DNA of 64,000 nt from Plotosus lineatus (taxonomy: Eukaryota > Chordata > Actinopteri > Siluriformes > Plotosidae), in NCBI GenBank assembly GCA_024760905.1, contig CM045739.1:2137501-2201500 (forward strand). The letters run 5' to 3'. Below the pieces are notes generated by a model. That model saw nothing but the letters and a program-made list of their open reading frames with translations. It ran no database searches and was not told the DNA's origin. The position numbers and the translations under genes were made by a program. Positions 46,775-57,837 of this stretch are shown in pieces (position 1 is the stretch's first letter; each line of letters begins with the position of its first letter).

Positions 46775-47150
46775 TTCCTGAACAGTATGGAATCTATATT
46801 AAAGACCTGTTGCCGACTGGCTACAGTCTCCCCGGTCTCCTCCAGGCTCTTGGGGTCTCCTCCAGGCTCTTGGGGTCTCCTCCAGGCTCTTGGGGTCTCC
46901 TCCAGGCTCTTCGGGTCTCTTCGTGTCTCTTCGGGCAGATCATCTAAGGGGACTCGTCTTGGCGGATCAACTCATCCAAGGTGAACCATGGAATGCACAT
47001 CAACCGAGTTTTGTTGTTCGGGACTTAATCGTCAACGTACATCATCCACGTTCACACACAGCCCACGCGAGGATGGTCAGCTTTTGTTTCTTTCAACACG
47101 CGGGATTGCAAGCCTTTTCCCGCCAGCGCATGCGCCATCTCTAAATTTAC
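46775..47150 (+). repeat. repeat D copy 1, right part
   Basis: Continues the repeat split by LINE-A copy 3. gaatctatattaaagac, gttgccgactggctacagtc, gcggatcaactcatccaagg and cacagcccacgcgaggatgg match the copy at 61090-61360. The family is unclassified. Confidence 0.65.
46836..46930 (+). repeat. 20-bp tandem repeat inside repeat D
   Basis: Unit ggtctcctccaggctcttgg repeated about four times without spacers, followed by degenerate cgggtctcttc units. It is absent from the related copy at 61 kb, so it expanded locally. Confidence 0.85.
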
Positions 47151-47334
47151 CCTGCTGTGGGTGCTTGGTGACTATGGGACCCTTTGTTAATTTGTATGTG
47201 GTTTCGCTCGAGGATGTAAGTTACTATTTTTGTCTTATTTTGTTCATATTATTAAATAGATATAGTTTATGACATGGTCTGTCGTGCTTTGCTGGTTTCA
47301 CGAGGCAATTTCCATCCGCTAAATTTACCTATCC
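47151..47334. other. spacer sequence
   Basis: No feature recognised. Confidence 0.3.
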
Positions 47335-47403
47335 GTAACAGCTGTGTCCCGGCAGAGTACAGAGTACACCCTGAACAGCTCTTCAGGCCATTGCAGGGCA
47401 ACA

Positions 47404-47450
<47 letters not shown>

Positions 47451-47650
47451 CACACACACAGAACCATTTACAAACACAATTTGAAACAGCCAGTTGGCCA
47501 AATGAGAATGCATTTGGACCGCAGGAGGAAACTGGAATACCCAGAGGAAACCCACACAAGCACTGGGAGAGCATGCAAAACGCCTTCAACGAGCCCATGA
47601 CTCTCGAACCCAGGACCGTCATGCTGTGAAGCAGACATGCTCACCACTGC
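47335..47650 (-). repeat. SINE-B copy, antisense, with internal CA microsatellite
   Basis: Tail block gagtacaccctgaacagctc, then (CA)n at about 47402-47460, gcaggaggaaactggaatac, aaacccacacaagcactggg and the antisense head tcgaacccaggaccgtcatg. As in the copy at 10.9 kb, a CA tract has grown in the body. Confidence 0.7.
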
Positions 47651-48430
47651 ACATAGTCCAAGTTTTCATAGATTTCAATCGAAGAATCCCGTTTAAATCT
47701 TCTTTATAGTCAATTAAATAAAAATAAACCCGGTACTTTACGTGCTCAGCTGCGTTACCGGAATATTTATTCGAGGTACAGAGGAAGCGTTCTGCAGTGT
47801 TTACAGCTGACCTGTGTTCATGAACACACCTAGACGAGCAGTGAGATGATATGGCTGGAATTTTTAATTTGTTTTGTCTGTGAAATTGATAAACGAGGCT
47901 CGATTATTAAACCACAATCCAGTGAAATTCACTCCAACAGGCCTGATCTATGGGGTGCAACTGCAACACCGATATGAGAAATAAATGAGCACAGATTCTG
48001 GTGCTGTAATTGCTCAGGAAGTGAGAGCTCGGCCCTCAGGGAGTTCAGGTGCATCGAGCCTAATTGGGTTTAGAGATTGACCAGGTAGGAAAAAGTCCGT
48101 TCCAATAAAAAAAAAAACAACCTGGCGGAAAGAAATGAGCCGAACCGTCCAGGCATCTTTGTCGTCCGACTAATTACTGAATCTCCACCGGGCCGGGAGT
48201 CAATTTCAGCCGATCCGCCGCTTCCATCTGCTCGCTTGTTTCTGCGAGCGGTGACAAATCGTTTTAATCTCGTGTGGCCTCGGCTGTGTGGAGCTGGAGG
48301 AGGAGATTGTATTGAGGCTCTGAGATCCGGGGGCCTGAGGGATGAAATCTCAGCCCACCAGCTTCCCGTTATTTCGCTTCACATTTCATCAGTTCCTGTA
48401 TGAGAGCTTCTTCACTCCGAAACATCAAAG
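47651..48430. other. unique block, candidate conserved noncoding element
   Basis: From about 47850 to 48420 the sequence is repeat-free, with homeodomain-type cores (gactaattactgaatc, gcctaattgggttt) and GC-richer texture. No coding signature. The candidate status is a judgement from texture and motif content. Confidence 0.3.
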
Positions 48431-48671
48431 CGCAGCGTTTTCTCTTTTTTAATAAGGAAGAAAAGGCCATACCATTATTGTGTCGTGATCCCGCTGGTTC
48501 AAAAGTGTGTGATGGACAAAAATCTGGTTCAGGTGAACTTCATAGCAAAAAATAGGATTTTTTTTAATGTTTGGGTTCAGAGCAAAAATGCTAAAATAAA
48601 ACAAAGTGAATCAGATTTATTATAATATAGAAATGTGTTTTTTTAAAATCATGAATATTCATGAGGGAGAG
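48431..48671. other. AT-rich intergenic sequence
   Basis: No feature recognised. Confidence 0.35.
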
Positions 48672-48945
48672 TCTGTTTCTCAGGTATGGTCTCTTTTTAT
48701 CTGCTGCTGGTCCTCAGGTGCACCTGTTCTTCAGGGTTGGTTGTTCCACAGCTGAGCAAACCTGTTCCTCAGGCGTGGCCTTACGCCAGGTGTGGCTGTT
48801 CCTTGGGTGTGGCTGTTCCTCAGGTATGATTGTTCCTCAGATGTTTCTGTCTCATGGGTGTGAACACTCCTCTATTGCGCCTGTTCCGGCCTTGTGGCTC
48901 TTCTCCAGGTGTAGTTTTTTCAAAGCCGTGGCTGTTTCACAGATA
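48672..48945 (+). repeat. degenerate minisatellite with ~20-bp unit
   Basis: Irregular repeats of the type ctgttcctcaggtgtggc. A 118-codon frame across it is a product of the repeat. Confidence 0.7.
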
Positions 48946-49432
48946 GACTTATTCCAGGGATCCCAGATCTCCTCCATTTATTGGAATTTTACAAAATTGT
49001 TACAAAACAATGATTAACTTATGACTGTCAGTGATTGTTGTGTCAATGATTGACATGTTCATGCCCCAGCTGAAATATTTAATTTCCTCTATTTCTAAAC
49101 CCGTTTCCTCTATTTTTTTTCTCGAAACCTCACTGGGATCCGTGTTATTCCTCAGACATTGCTGTACCTCAGGAAACTGATTGAGTGAGATCGGAGGGAA
49201 GTGAGGGTCACGACATTGGTGTAAGAAGTGAAATGAAAAGTTCTCTCAAATAATCAGAGATACATAAAAATAAAGAAAAGAAAAGAAAAGAACTCAGAGC
49301 AAACAAGAAAGAAAAATTCCTCTTGGGGGTTTAGGCCACACCCACTTCAGATTTTAAATAAAATGCCAACATCAGACTGAGGAAGGGGTGTGGTTTACTG
49401 TAACGGAGGCGGAGTTACACACTAAAAGTAAT
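48946..49432. other. intergenic sequence
   Basis: Contains an (AAAAG)n-like run near 49270-49292. No exon recognised. Confidence 0.4.
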
Positions 49433-49900
49433 CGAGATGATAATACAGTCTTCTTCTTCTTTTCCTTTCGGCTTTTCCCTTCAGGGGTCGCCACAGCGAA
49501 TCAGCTGCCTCCATCTCACCCTGTCCTTTGCATCTTCTTCTCTTACACCAACAACCTTCATGTCCTCCTTCACCACATCCATGAATCGTCTCTTTGGTCT
49601 TCCTCTAGGCCTTCTGCCAATATACTCACTATCCCTCCTCTGTACATGTCCAAACCATCTCAATCTAGCCTCTCTGACTTTGTCTCCAAAACGTCTTACA
49701 TGTGCTGTCCCTCTGATGGACTCATTCCTGATCCTATCCATCCTCGTTACTCCCAAAGAGAACCTCAACAGTTTCATCTCTGCTACCTCCAGCTCTGCCT
49801 CCTGCCTTTTCCCAAGTGCCACTGTTTCTAAACCATACAACATCGCTGGCGTCACCACCGTCTTGTACACTTTTCCTTTCATTCGAGATGATAATACAGT
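49433..49900 (-). mobile_element. LINE-A copy 6: 3' fragment with 17-bp duplications
   Basis: The element is 49450-49883, with perfect target duplications cgagatgataatacagt at 49433-49449 and 49884-49900 (one base ambiguous). It is antisense and includes the FSLGVTRMD and AMLYGLETV coding blocks. Its 5' truncation (cctttcattc on the plus strand) falls at the same position as in copy 5. A short internal deletion removes the LPG...SRMLRLE segment near 49617. Confidence 0.9.
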
Positions 49901-50173
49901 GTATTTATTTATAATCCATGTCTGCAATACTTTGTTGACTGTTTCGATGGTACAATCCGCTCGGCTCAGCAAATCAGCCACCGCTAAACAGGTTCCAGTG
50001 AAGTGGCGCCGTGAGACAGTGAAAAGGGAAATCAAACACCGATCTGCTCTAAACTCATTACCCGAGTCACAGGAGTGGAGGCGTCAGCGTTTCAACCGTC
50101 CTTAATGTCCGCACCACAAGTCCCGCCAATAAAAAGTTCTCCCTCAGGTACTGAAACACTTCAACTGTTTTAC

Positions 50174-50225
<52 letters not shown>

Positions 50226-50865
50226 CACACACACTCGCTCTCGCACACAAACTCTCTCACACACTCTCACGATCCTGTAACAATGTCCAATCACGACTGT
50301 CCCACTGCTCCACAAGTCACTTCAATTCCGGATTGGTCAGAAGGTGTTGATGAATTTTTATAGCCATAGTTGTGATTGTCCTGTAGCTCAAAATCACAGA
50401 TTTATATTCATATTATAATCAATGTACTCGTTCTATTATATTATCGTTTCTATGGTAACAATTCGTTCACAGGCTCGCTGACGGCCCACATGAACAGGGC
50501 GACGTTTTATTTTAGTGGATGTGTGTCAGCCTAAATATATATTTATGTTGCTATTCATACATATATACAATAAAAACATTATTCTAGGAATAATTCACTG
50601 GGATAAACTGGGAGATTTGAACTGGAAATTTGTGTTTAGTGCTTCTCAATTATTTTCTGTTACCCCCCTCCCCCCTGGAGAAGGAAAACATTTCGCCCCC
50701 AATATAAATGGTGTTATTTGTATAAAAATTGTGATAAGTAATCCTCTACATAACACTGTAGCCTTATTAACATAATAAATCCTTATGATCATTATGGAAT
50801 ACAAAAAAAGGAAGAAATATAGATCAACTTCCAACAATGAATAACTGTATACATTTTTTTGACGA
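49901..50865. other. intergenic sequence with CA microsatellite
   Basis: (CA)n with a few interruptions at about 50166-50234. No exon recognised. Confidence 0.5.
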
Positions 50866-51470
50866 ACAATCTACTCCGAGCTCTCCCTGGATGGCGGAAC
50901 TTCTCACCTTATCTCTAAGGGAGAACCCCGCCACCCGGCGAAGGAAGCTCATTTCAGCCGCTTGTATCCGTGATCTTGTTCTTTCGGTCATGACCCAAAG
51001 CTCGTGACCACAGGTGAGGGTTGGAACGTAGATCGACTGGTAAATTGAGAGCTTTGCCTTGCGGCTCAGCTCCTTCTTCACCACGACGGACCGGTACAGG
51101 CACCGCTTAACAGCAGAGGCTGCAGCGATCCGTCTGTCGATCTCTCGCTCCATCCTTCCCTCACTCGTAAACAAGACCCCAAGATACTTAAACTCCTCCA
51201 CTTGGGACAGGACCTCATTCCCGACCCGGAGGGTGCATTCCACCATTGTCCGACTGAGAACCATGGCCTCGGAGTTGGAGGTACTGATCTTCATCCCGGC
51301 TGCTTCGCACTCAGCTGCGAATCGCTCCAATGAGAGCTGGAGGGTCTGACTTGATGAAGCCAAGAGGACAACATCATCCGCAAAAAGCAGAGATGATATC
51401 CGATGGCCACCAAACCAGAACCCCTCATCGCCTCGACTGCGCCTAGAAATTCTGTCCATAAAAATTATGA
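50866..51470 (-). mobile_element. Rex3-like LINE, RT C-terminal segment (antisense part of a twin-primed copy)
   Basis: On the minus strand the sequence begins at cataatttttatggacagaa, which encodes the MDRISRRS block that follows RT motif B. It continues through SLLFADDVVLLASS (motif C) to the RSRIQAAEMSFLRRVAG and GELGVD blocks. It stops there, about 350 bases short of the family 3' end seen at 63080. It is in opposite orientation to the 5' segment at 51477-53946 and begins almost exactly where that segment ends. Confidence 0.85.
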
Positions 51471-51476
51471 AAAAAA

Positions 51477-53946
51477 CCCTCCCTGAATCGCCACCTTATC
51501 GTGGTGGAGGGGTTTGCGTGACCTAATGATCCTAGGAGCTATGTTGTCGGGGGCATAATGCCCCTGGTAGGGTCACCCAAGGCAAACAGGTCCTGGGTGA
51601 AGGTCCAGACAAAGTGCGATTCAGAAGACCCCTATTCAGAAGACCCCTATGCCATCTCGGAGTAAACATTTGAAGCAGTCTCCCTTGCCCGGACGCGGGT
51701 CACCGGGGTTCCCTGAGCCAGGCCCAGGGAAGGGGCTCGAAGGCGAGCACCTGGTGGTTGGGCTTATGCCCATGGAGCCTGGCCGGGCCCAGCCCGAAAA
51801 GGAGACATGGGTCCGCCCTCCCATGGACCCACCACCCGTGGGAGGAGTTTTAGGGGTCGGGTGCAGTGTGAGTTGGGTGGCGGCCAAAGGCATGGGTTCT
51901 GTCGGACCGATCCTCGGCTACTTACTCTGACCCTCGGGACATGGAATGTCACCTCTCTGGCGGGAAAGGAGCCTGATTTGGTGCGTGAGGTGGAGAGATA
52001 CCGACGAGATATAGTCGGGTTCACCTCAACGCATAGCTTGGGCTCTGGAACCATCCATCTCGAAAGAGGCTGTACCTTCTTCTATTCTGGAGTTGCTCAT
52101 GGGGAGAGGCGGCGAGCCGGTGTGGGTATTCTTGTTGCTCCCCGTCTCGGTGCCCAAATGTTGGGGTTCTCCCCGGTTGACGAAAGGGTAGCTTCCCTCC
52201 GTCTTCAGGTGGGGGGACGGGTCCTGACTGTTATTTGTGCTTATGCACCAAATGACAGTTCAGAGTACCCACCCTTTTTGGAGTCTTTGGGGGGGTGTTG
52301 GAGAATGCTCCCCCGGGAGACTTCGCTCGTTGTCTTGGGAGACTTCAACGCCCATGTGGGCAACAATAGTGTGACCTGGAAGGGCGTGATCGGTAGGTAC
52401 GGCCTCTCCAGTCTGAATCCGAATGGTGTTTCGTTGTTGGACTTCTGTGCTCATCATAGTTTGTCTATCACGAACACCATGTTCGAACATAAGGGTGTCC
52501 ATAAGTGCACTTGGCACCAGGACACCCTAGGTCGCAGTTCGATGATTGACTTTGTAGTCGTGTCATCGGACTTGCGACCATATGTTCTGGACACTCGGGT
52601 GAAGAGAGGAGCTGAGCTGTCTACCGATCACTACCTGGTGGTGAGTTGGCTTCGGTGGTGGGGGAGGTTGCCTTCCAGACCTGGCAGGCCCAAGCGTGTA
52701 ATCAGGGTCTGCTGGGAATGTTTGGCTGACGCCCCTGTCCGAGAGGCCTTTAACTCCCACTTCCGGCAGAGCTACAACCACGTTCCGGAGGAGGTGGGGG
52801 ACATGGAATCCGAATGGGCCATGTTTCGTGCCTCCATTGCTGAGGCGGCAGCCCATAGCTGTGGCCGTAAGGTCGTCAGTGCTTGCCGTGGCGGTAATCC
52901 CTAAACCCGGTGGTGGACACCTGCGGTGAAGGGGGCAGTCCAGCTGAAGAAGGAGGCCTATTGGGTTTTATTAGCCTGTGGGACTCCTGAGGCAGCAAAC
53001 GGGTACCGGCAGGCCAAACGTGCTGCAGCCGAGGCTGTCGCAGATGCAAAATCTCGGGCGTGGGAGGAGTTCGGTGAGGGCCTGGAGAGTGATTATCGGT
53101 TGGCCTCCAAAAGGTTCTGGGCCACCATCCGACGCCTCAGGAGGGGGAAGCAGTTCTTCACAAACACTGTTTACAGTGGAGGTGGGGAGCCGCTTACCTT
53201 GACTGGGGATGTCGTCGAGAGGTGGAGGGAATACTTTGAGGACCTCCTCAATCCCACCAACACGCCCTCCGTGGAAGAGGAAGACCCTGGGGGTTCGGGT
53301 GAGTGTCCACCCATCACTGGAGTGGAGGTCACTGAGGTTGTCAAAAAGCTCCTCAGTGGTCGAGCTCCGGGGTTGGACGAGATCCGCCCGGAATATCTCA
53401 GGGCTCTGGATGTTGTAGGACTGTCTTGGTTGACATGTCTCTGCAACATCGCGTGGTCATCAGGGGCTGTACCTCTGGATTGGCAATCTGGGGTGGTGGT
53501 CCCAATTTTTAAGAAGGGGGACCGGAGGGTGTGTTCCAATTATCGGGGAATTACACTCCTCAGCCCACCTGGGAAAGTCTATGCAGGGATACTAGAGAGG
53601 AGGATCCGACCGATAGTTGAACCTCGGATTCAGGAGGAACAATGTGGTTTTCGTCCTGGCCGCAGCACTCTTGACCAACTCTATACGCTCCACAGGATTC
53701 TGGAGGGGGCATGGGAGTTTGCCCAATCTGTTCACATGTGCTTTGTGGATTTGGAGAAGGCTTTCGACCGTGTCCCTCGAACGATCTTGTGGGGCGTGCT
53801 CCGAGAGTACAGCATTCCGGATCCGTTGCTACGAGCTATACAGTCGTTGTATCACCAGAGCCAGAGTTTGGACCGTATTGGTAACAGCAGGTCGGATTCG
53901 TTTCCAGTGGGAGTTGGAGTCCGCCAAGGCTGTCCTTTGTCACCGA
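51477..53946 (+). mobile_element. Rex3-like LINE, 5' segment (inverted part of a twin-primed copy)
   Basis: It starts at ccctccctgaatcgccacct, which I recognise as the usual 5' end of this fish LINE family, with a short hairpin (CCACC/GGTGG at 51491-51507). It extends through 5' UTR, endonuclease and RT up to the codons for RQGCPLSP at 53946, then stops at an AT-rich tract. Family naming (Rex3, RTE clade) is from memory of the protein blocks and of the GATG-type 3' repeat seen at 63.08 kb. Confidence 0.85.
51807..53946 (+). pseudogene. Rex3-like endonuclease and N-terminal RT, one nonsense codon
   Basis: One continuous frame except for a TAA at 52902-52904. The endonuclease has LGTWNVTSLAG, ICAYAPN, VVLGDFNAHVG and STDHYLVV blocks, consistent with the APE fold, including the final D-H pair. 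The catalytic Glu block seems altered (FTSTHSLGSG instead of a QET-like motif). RT blocks include LLSGRAPGLDEIRPEYL, VVPIFKKGDRRVCSNYRGIT, FVDLEKAFDRVPRTILWG (motif A) and VGVRQGCPLSP (motif B start). The rest of RT is on the opposite strand at 50866-51470. Confidence 0.85.
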
Positions 53947-54200
53947 AATATATATATATTTATTTATTTATATATACTAGTTAGTATGTATATATATGCT
54001 AGTCTTTCTCAAAAAATTAGCAGATTGTGATAAAGTTCATTATTTTCTGTAATGTACTGATAAAATTAAACTTTCATATATTTTAGATTCATTGCACCCC
54101 AACTGAAATATTTCAGGTCTTTTATTGTTTTAATACTGATGATTTTGGCATACAGCTCATGAAAACCCAAAATTCCTATATCAAAAAATTAGCATATTTC

Positions 54201-56843
54201 ATCCGACCAGGTTTGTCAGGAATGTTCTAGAAGTGAAAAGAGTGTCAGACAGAGTGATGAGTCTCAAGTTAGAAATTGAAGGCATGATGGTCAATGTTGT
54301 TAGTGCTTATGCCCCACGGGCAGGATGTGAGTGAGAAGAGAAGGAGAGATTCTGGAGTGAGTTAGATGAAGTGATGCAGAGTACCCCCAGAGGTGAAAGA
54401 GTGGTCATTGGGGCAGACTTCAACGGACATGTTGGTGCAGGCAACAGAGGGGACGAGGAAGTGATGGGCAGGTTTGGTATCCAGGACAGGAACACAGAAG
54501 GACAGATGTTAATCGATTTTGCAAAAAGGATGGAAATGGCTGTGGTGAATACTTTCTTCAAGAAGAAACAGGAGCATCAGGTGACTTATGAAAACGGAGG
54601 TAAGAGCACACAGGTAGACTACATCTTGTGTAGGCGATGTAATTTGAAGGAAGTCAGTGACTGCAAAGTAGTAGTGGGTGAGAGTGTTGCTAAACAGCAT
54701 AGGATGGTGGTGTGCAGGATGACGCTGATGGTGAGAAAGGTGAAAAAGGCAAAGGCAGAGCAGAAGACAAAGTGGTAGAAGCTGAAAAAGGAAGAGTGTC
54801 ATGTTGTCTTCAAGGAGGAGTTAAAACAGGCTTTGGGTAGTCAGGAAGTGCTTCCAGATGACTGGACAACCACAGCCAATGTGATCAGGGAGACTGGTAG
54901 GAGAGTACTTGGTGTGTCCTCTGGAAGGAAAGTAGATAAGGAAACTTGGTGGTGGAATGAGGAAGTGCGAGGAGTGTGTACAAAAGAAGAGGTTAGCAAA
55001 GAAGAAGTGGGACACAGAGAGGATCGAAGAGAGTAAACAGGAGTACACGGAGACACAGCGTAAGGTGAAGGTAGCGGTGTCAAAGGCCAAACAGAGGGCG
55101 TATGATGACTTGTATGATAGGTTGGACAGTAAGGAGGGAGAAAATGATTCATACAAGTTAGCACAGCAGAGAAATAGAGATGGGAAAGACGTGCAGCAAG
55201 TTAGAGTGATAAAGGACAGAGAGGGAACTGTATTGACTGATGACAGAAGTGTGCTGGGAAGATGGAAAGAGTACTTTGAAGAGCTGATGAATGAGGAATA
55301 TGAGAGAGAGAAAAAAGAGTAGAAGGGGTGACCGTTGAGGACCAGGAAGTTGCAAAGATCAGTAAGGGAGAAGTGAGGAGGGCATTGAAGAGGATGAAGA
55401 GTGGAAAGGCAGTTGGTCCTGATGACATACCAGTTGAGGTATGGAAGTGTCTAGGGGAGGTAGCAGTAGATTTTCTGACAAGAATATTCAACAAGGTCTT
55501 CGAAAGTGAGCAGATGCCGGAGGAATGGAGGAGAAGTGTGCTTGTGCCCATTTTTAAGAACAAGGGAGATGTACAGAGTTGTGGCAACGACTGAGGGATA
55601 AAGTTGATGAGCCATACAATGAAGTTATGGGAAAGAATAGTGGAAGCTTGACTAAAGGCAGAGGTCTGCATTTGTGAACAACAGTTTGGTTTCATGCCAA
55701 GAAAGAGCACCACAGATGCAGTGTGTGCTTTGAGGATGTTAATAGAGAAGTACAGAGAAGGTCATAAGGAGCTGCATTGTGTCTTTGTGGATCTGGAGAA
55801 GGCATATGACAGGGTGCCGAGAGAAGAACTGTGGTATTGTATGAGGAAGTCTGGAGTGGCAGAGAAGTATGTTAGAGTGGTGCAGAACATGTATGAGAGA
55901 TGTAAGACAGTGGTGAGGTGTGCTGTCGGTGTGACAGAAGAGTTCAAGGTGGAGGTGGGACTGCATCAAGGGTCAGCTCTGAGCCCCTTCTTGTTTGCTA
56001 TGGTGATGGACAGGCTGACAGACGAGGTTAGGCAAGAATCTCCATGGACTATGATGATTGCAGATGACATCGTGATCTGTAGTGAGAGCAGAGAACAAGT
56101 GCAGGAAAATCTAGAGAGGTGGAGGTATGCCCTGGAAAGGAGGGGAATGAAGGTTAGTCTCAGTAAGACAGAATACATGTGTGTGAACGACAAGGACCCA
56201 AGAGGAACGGTGAGGTTACAGGGGGCAGAGATAAAGAAAGTGAAGGATTTTAAGTTCTTAGGCTCAACAATCCAGAGCAATGGAGAGTGTGAAAAAGAGG
56301 TGAAGCACGTGCAGGCAGGTTGGAATGGATAGAGAAAAGTGTCCGGTGTGATGTGTGATAGGAGAGTATCGGCAAGAATGAAGGGGAAAGTGAACAAGAC
56401 GGTGATGAGGCCAGCAATGTTGTATGGTTTCGAGACAGTGGCCCTGGGGAAAAGACAGGAGTCAGAGTTGAAGGTAGCAGAGATGAAAATGTTGAGGTTC
56501 TCTTTGGGAGTAACGAGGATGGATGAGATCAGAAATGAGTACATCAGAGGGACAGCACATGTGAGATGTTTTGGAGGCAAAGTCAGAGAGGCTAGATTGA
56601 GATGGTTTGGACATGTACAGAGGAGGGATAGTGAGTATATTGGTAGAAGGATGCTGAGTTTGGAACTACCAGGCAGAAGGCCCAGAGGAAGACCAAAGAG
56701 AAGATTTATGGATGTGGTGAAGACAGACATGAAGGTCGTTGGAGTAAGAGTCGAAGATGCAGAGGATTGGGAGAGATGGAGGCAGTTAATTTGCCGTGGC
56801 GACCCCTGAAGGGAACAGCCGAAAGGAAAAGAAGATCCGATCA
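54201..56843 (+). mobile_element. LINE-A copy 4: 5'-truncated, inside Tc1 transposon 2
   Basis: The element is 54210-56834, with a 9-bp duplication (atccgacca at 54201-54209 and atccgatca at 56835-56843, one mismatch). It starts mid-endonuclease at ggtttgtcaggaatg and ends in ccgaaaggaaaagaag. The codon after DYILCR is CGA, intact, unlike copies 1-3. Confidence 0.9.
54220..56806 (+). pseudogene. LINE-A copy 4 endonuclease-RT, broken
   Basis: Endonuclease remainder at 54371-54778 with VVIGADFNGHVG and TQVDYILCRRCNLKEVSD, ending at a TAG in KTKW*K. RT fragments follow at 54957-55322, 55328-55594, 55694-56332 and 56339-56806. Motif A is FVDLEKAYDRVPREELWY and motif B GLHQGSALSPFLFAMVMDRL. Motif C is MMIADDIVICS, so the Phe is replaced by Ile. 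Stops include a TGA near 55594 and a TAG near 56332; a frameshift lies near 54975. Confidence 0.85.
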
Positions 56844-56906
56844 ATAAAAAAAGTGTTTTTAATACAAAAAAAGTCAACCTTCAAATAATTATGTTCAGTT
56901 ATGCAC

Positions 56907-57837
56907 TCAATACTTGGTCGGGAATCCTTTTGCAGAATTGACTGCTTCAATGTGGCATGGCATGAAGGCAATCAGCCTGTGGCACTGCTGAGGTGTTATG
57001 GAGGCCCAGGATGCTTCGATAGCGGCCTTAAGCTCATCCACAGTGTTGGGTCTGGTGTCTCTCAACTTTCTCTTCACAATATCCCACAGATTCTCTATGG
57101 GCTTCAGGTCAGGAGAGTTGGCAGGCCAATTGAGCACAGTAATACCATGGTCAGTAAACCATTTACCAGTGGTTTTGGCACTGTGAGCAGTTGCCAGGTC
57201 GTGCTGAAAAATGAAATCTTCATCTCCATAAACCTTTTCAGCAGCTGGAAGCATGAAGTGCTCCAAAATCTCCTGATAGCTAGCTGCATTGACCCTGCCC
57301 TTGATAAAACACAGTGGACCAACATCAGCAGCTGACATGGCACCCCAGACCATCACTGACTGTGGGTACTTGACACTGGACTTCAGGCATTTTGGCATTT
57401 CCTTCTCCCCAGTCTTCCTCCAGACTCTGGCACCGCGATTTCCAAATGACATGCAAAATTTGCTTTCATCCGAAAAAAGTACTTTGGACCACTGAGCAAC
57501 AGTCCAGGTCAGGTGCTTCTGCCACTGTTTGTGCTTCAAAAGTGGCTTGACCTGGGGATTGCGGCACCTGTAGCCCATTTCCTGCACACGCCTGTGCACG
57601 GTGTGTCTGGATGTTTCTACTCCAGATTCAGTCCCTGCTTCCACAGGCCCCCCCCAAGGTCTGGAATCGGCCCTTCTTTCACTTTTTCCTTCCCACAAAC
57701 GTCCCACTGAGGTGGCTTGATACGGCACTCTGGGAACAGCCTATTCGCTCAGAGATTTCTTTCTGTGTCTTACCCTCTTGCTTGAGGGTGTCAATGATGG
57801 CCTTCTGGACAGCAGTCAGGTCGGCAGTTTTACCCAT
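56907..57837 (-). pseudogene. Tc1 transposase of transposon 2, frameshifted N-terminus
   Basis: Starts at ATG 57837 (MGKTADLTAVQKAIIDTLKQ), an N-terminal helix-turn-helix. A frameshift near 57720 leads into a 273-codon frame ending at 56907. The catalytic residues are present: Asp in VLFSDESKF, Asp in FQHDLATAHSAK and Glu in SPDLKPIENLW, a DD34E set. The remainder of the frame is uninterrupted, though a short deletion is likely near LTWTVAQW. It is better preserved than the transposase at 26-27 kb and belongs to a different Tc1 subfamily. Confidence 0.9.

Noticed and set aside
46836..46930. CRISPR-like direct repeats
   Set aside because: The 20-bp units are head to tail without spacers in a vertebrate genome; it is a minisatellite.
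48661..49017. 118-codon plus-strand frame
   Set aside because: It is the translation of a degenerate 20-bp minisatellite.
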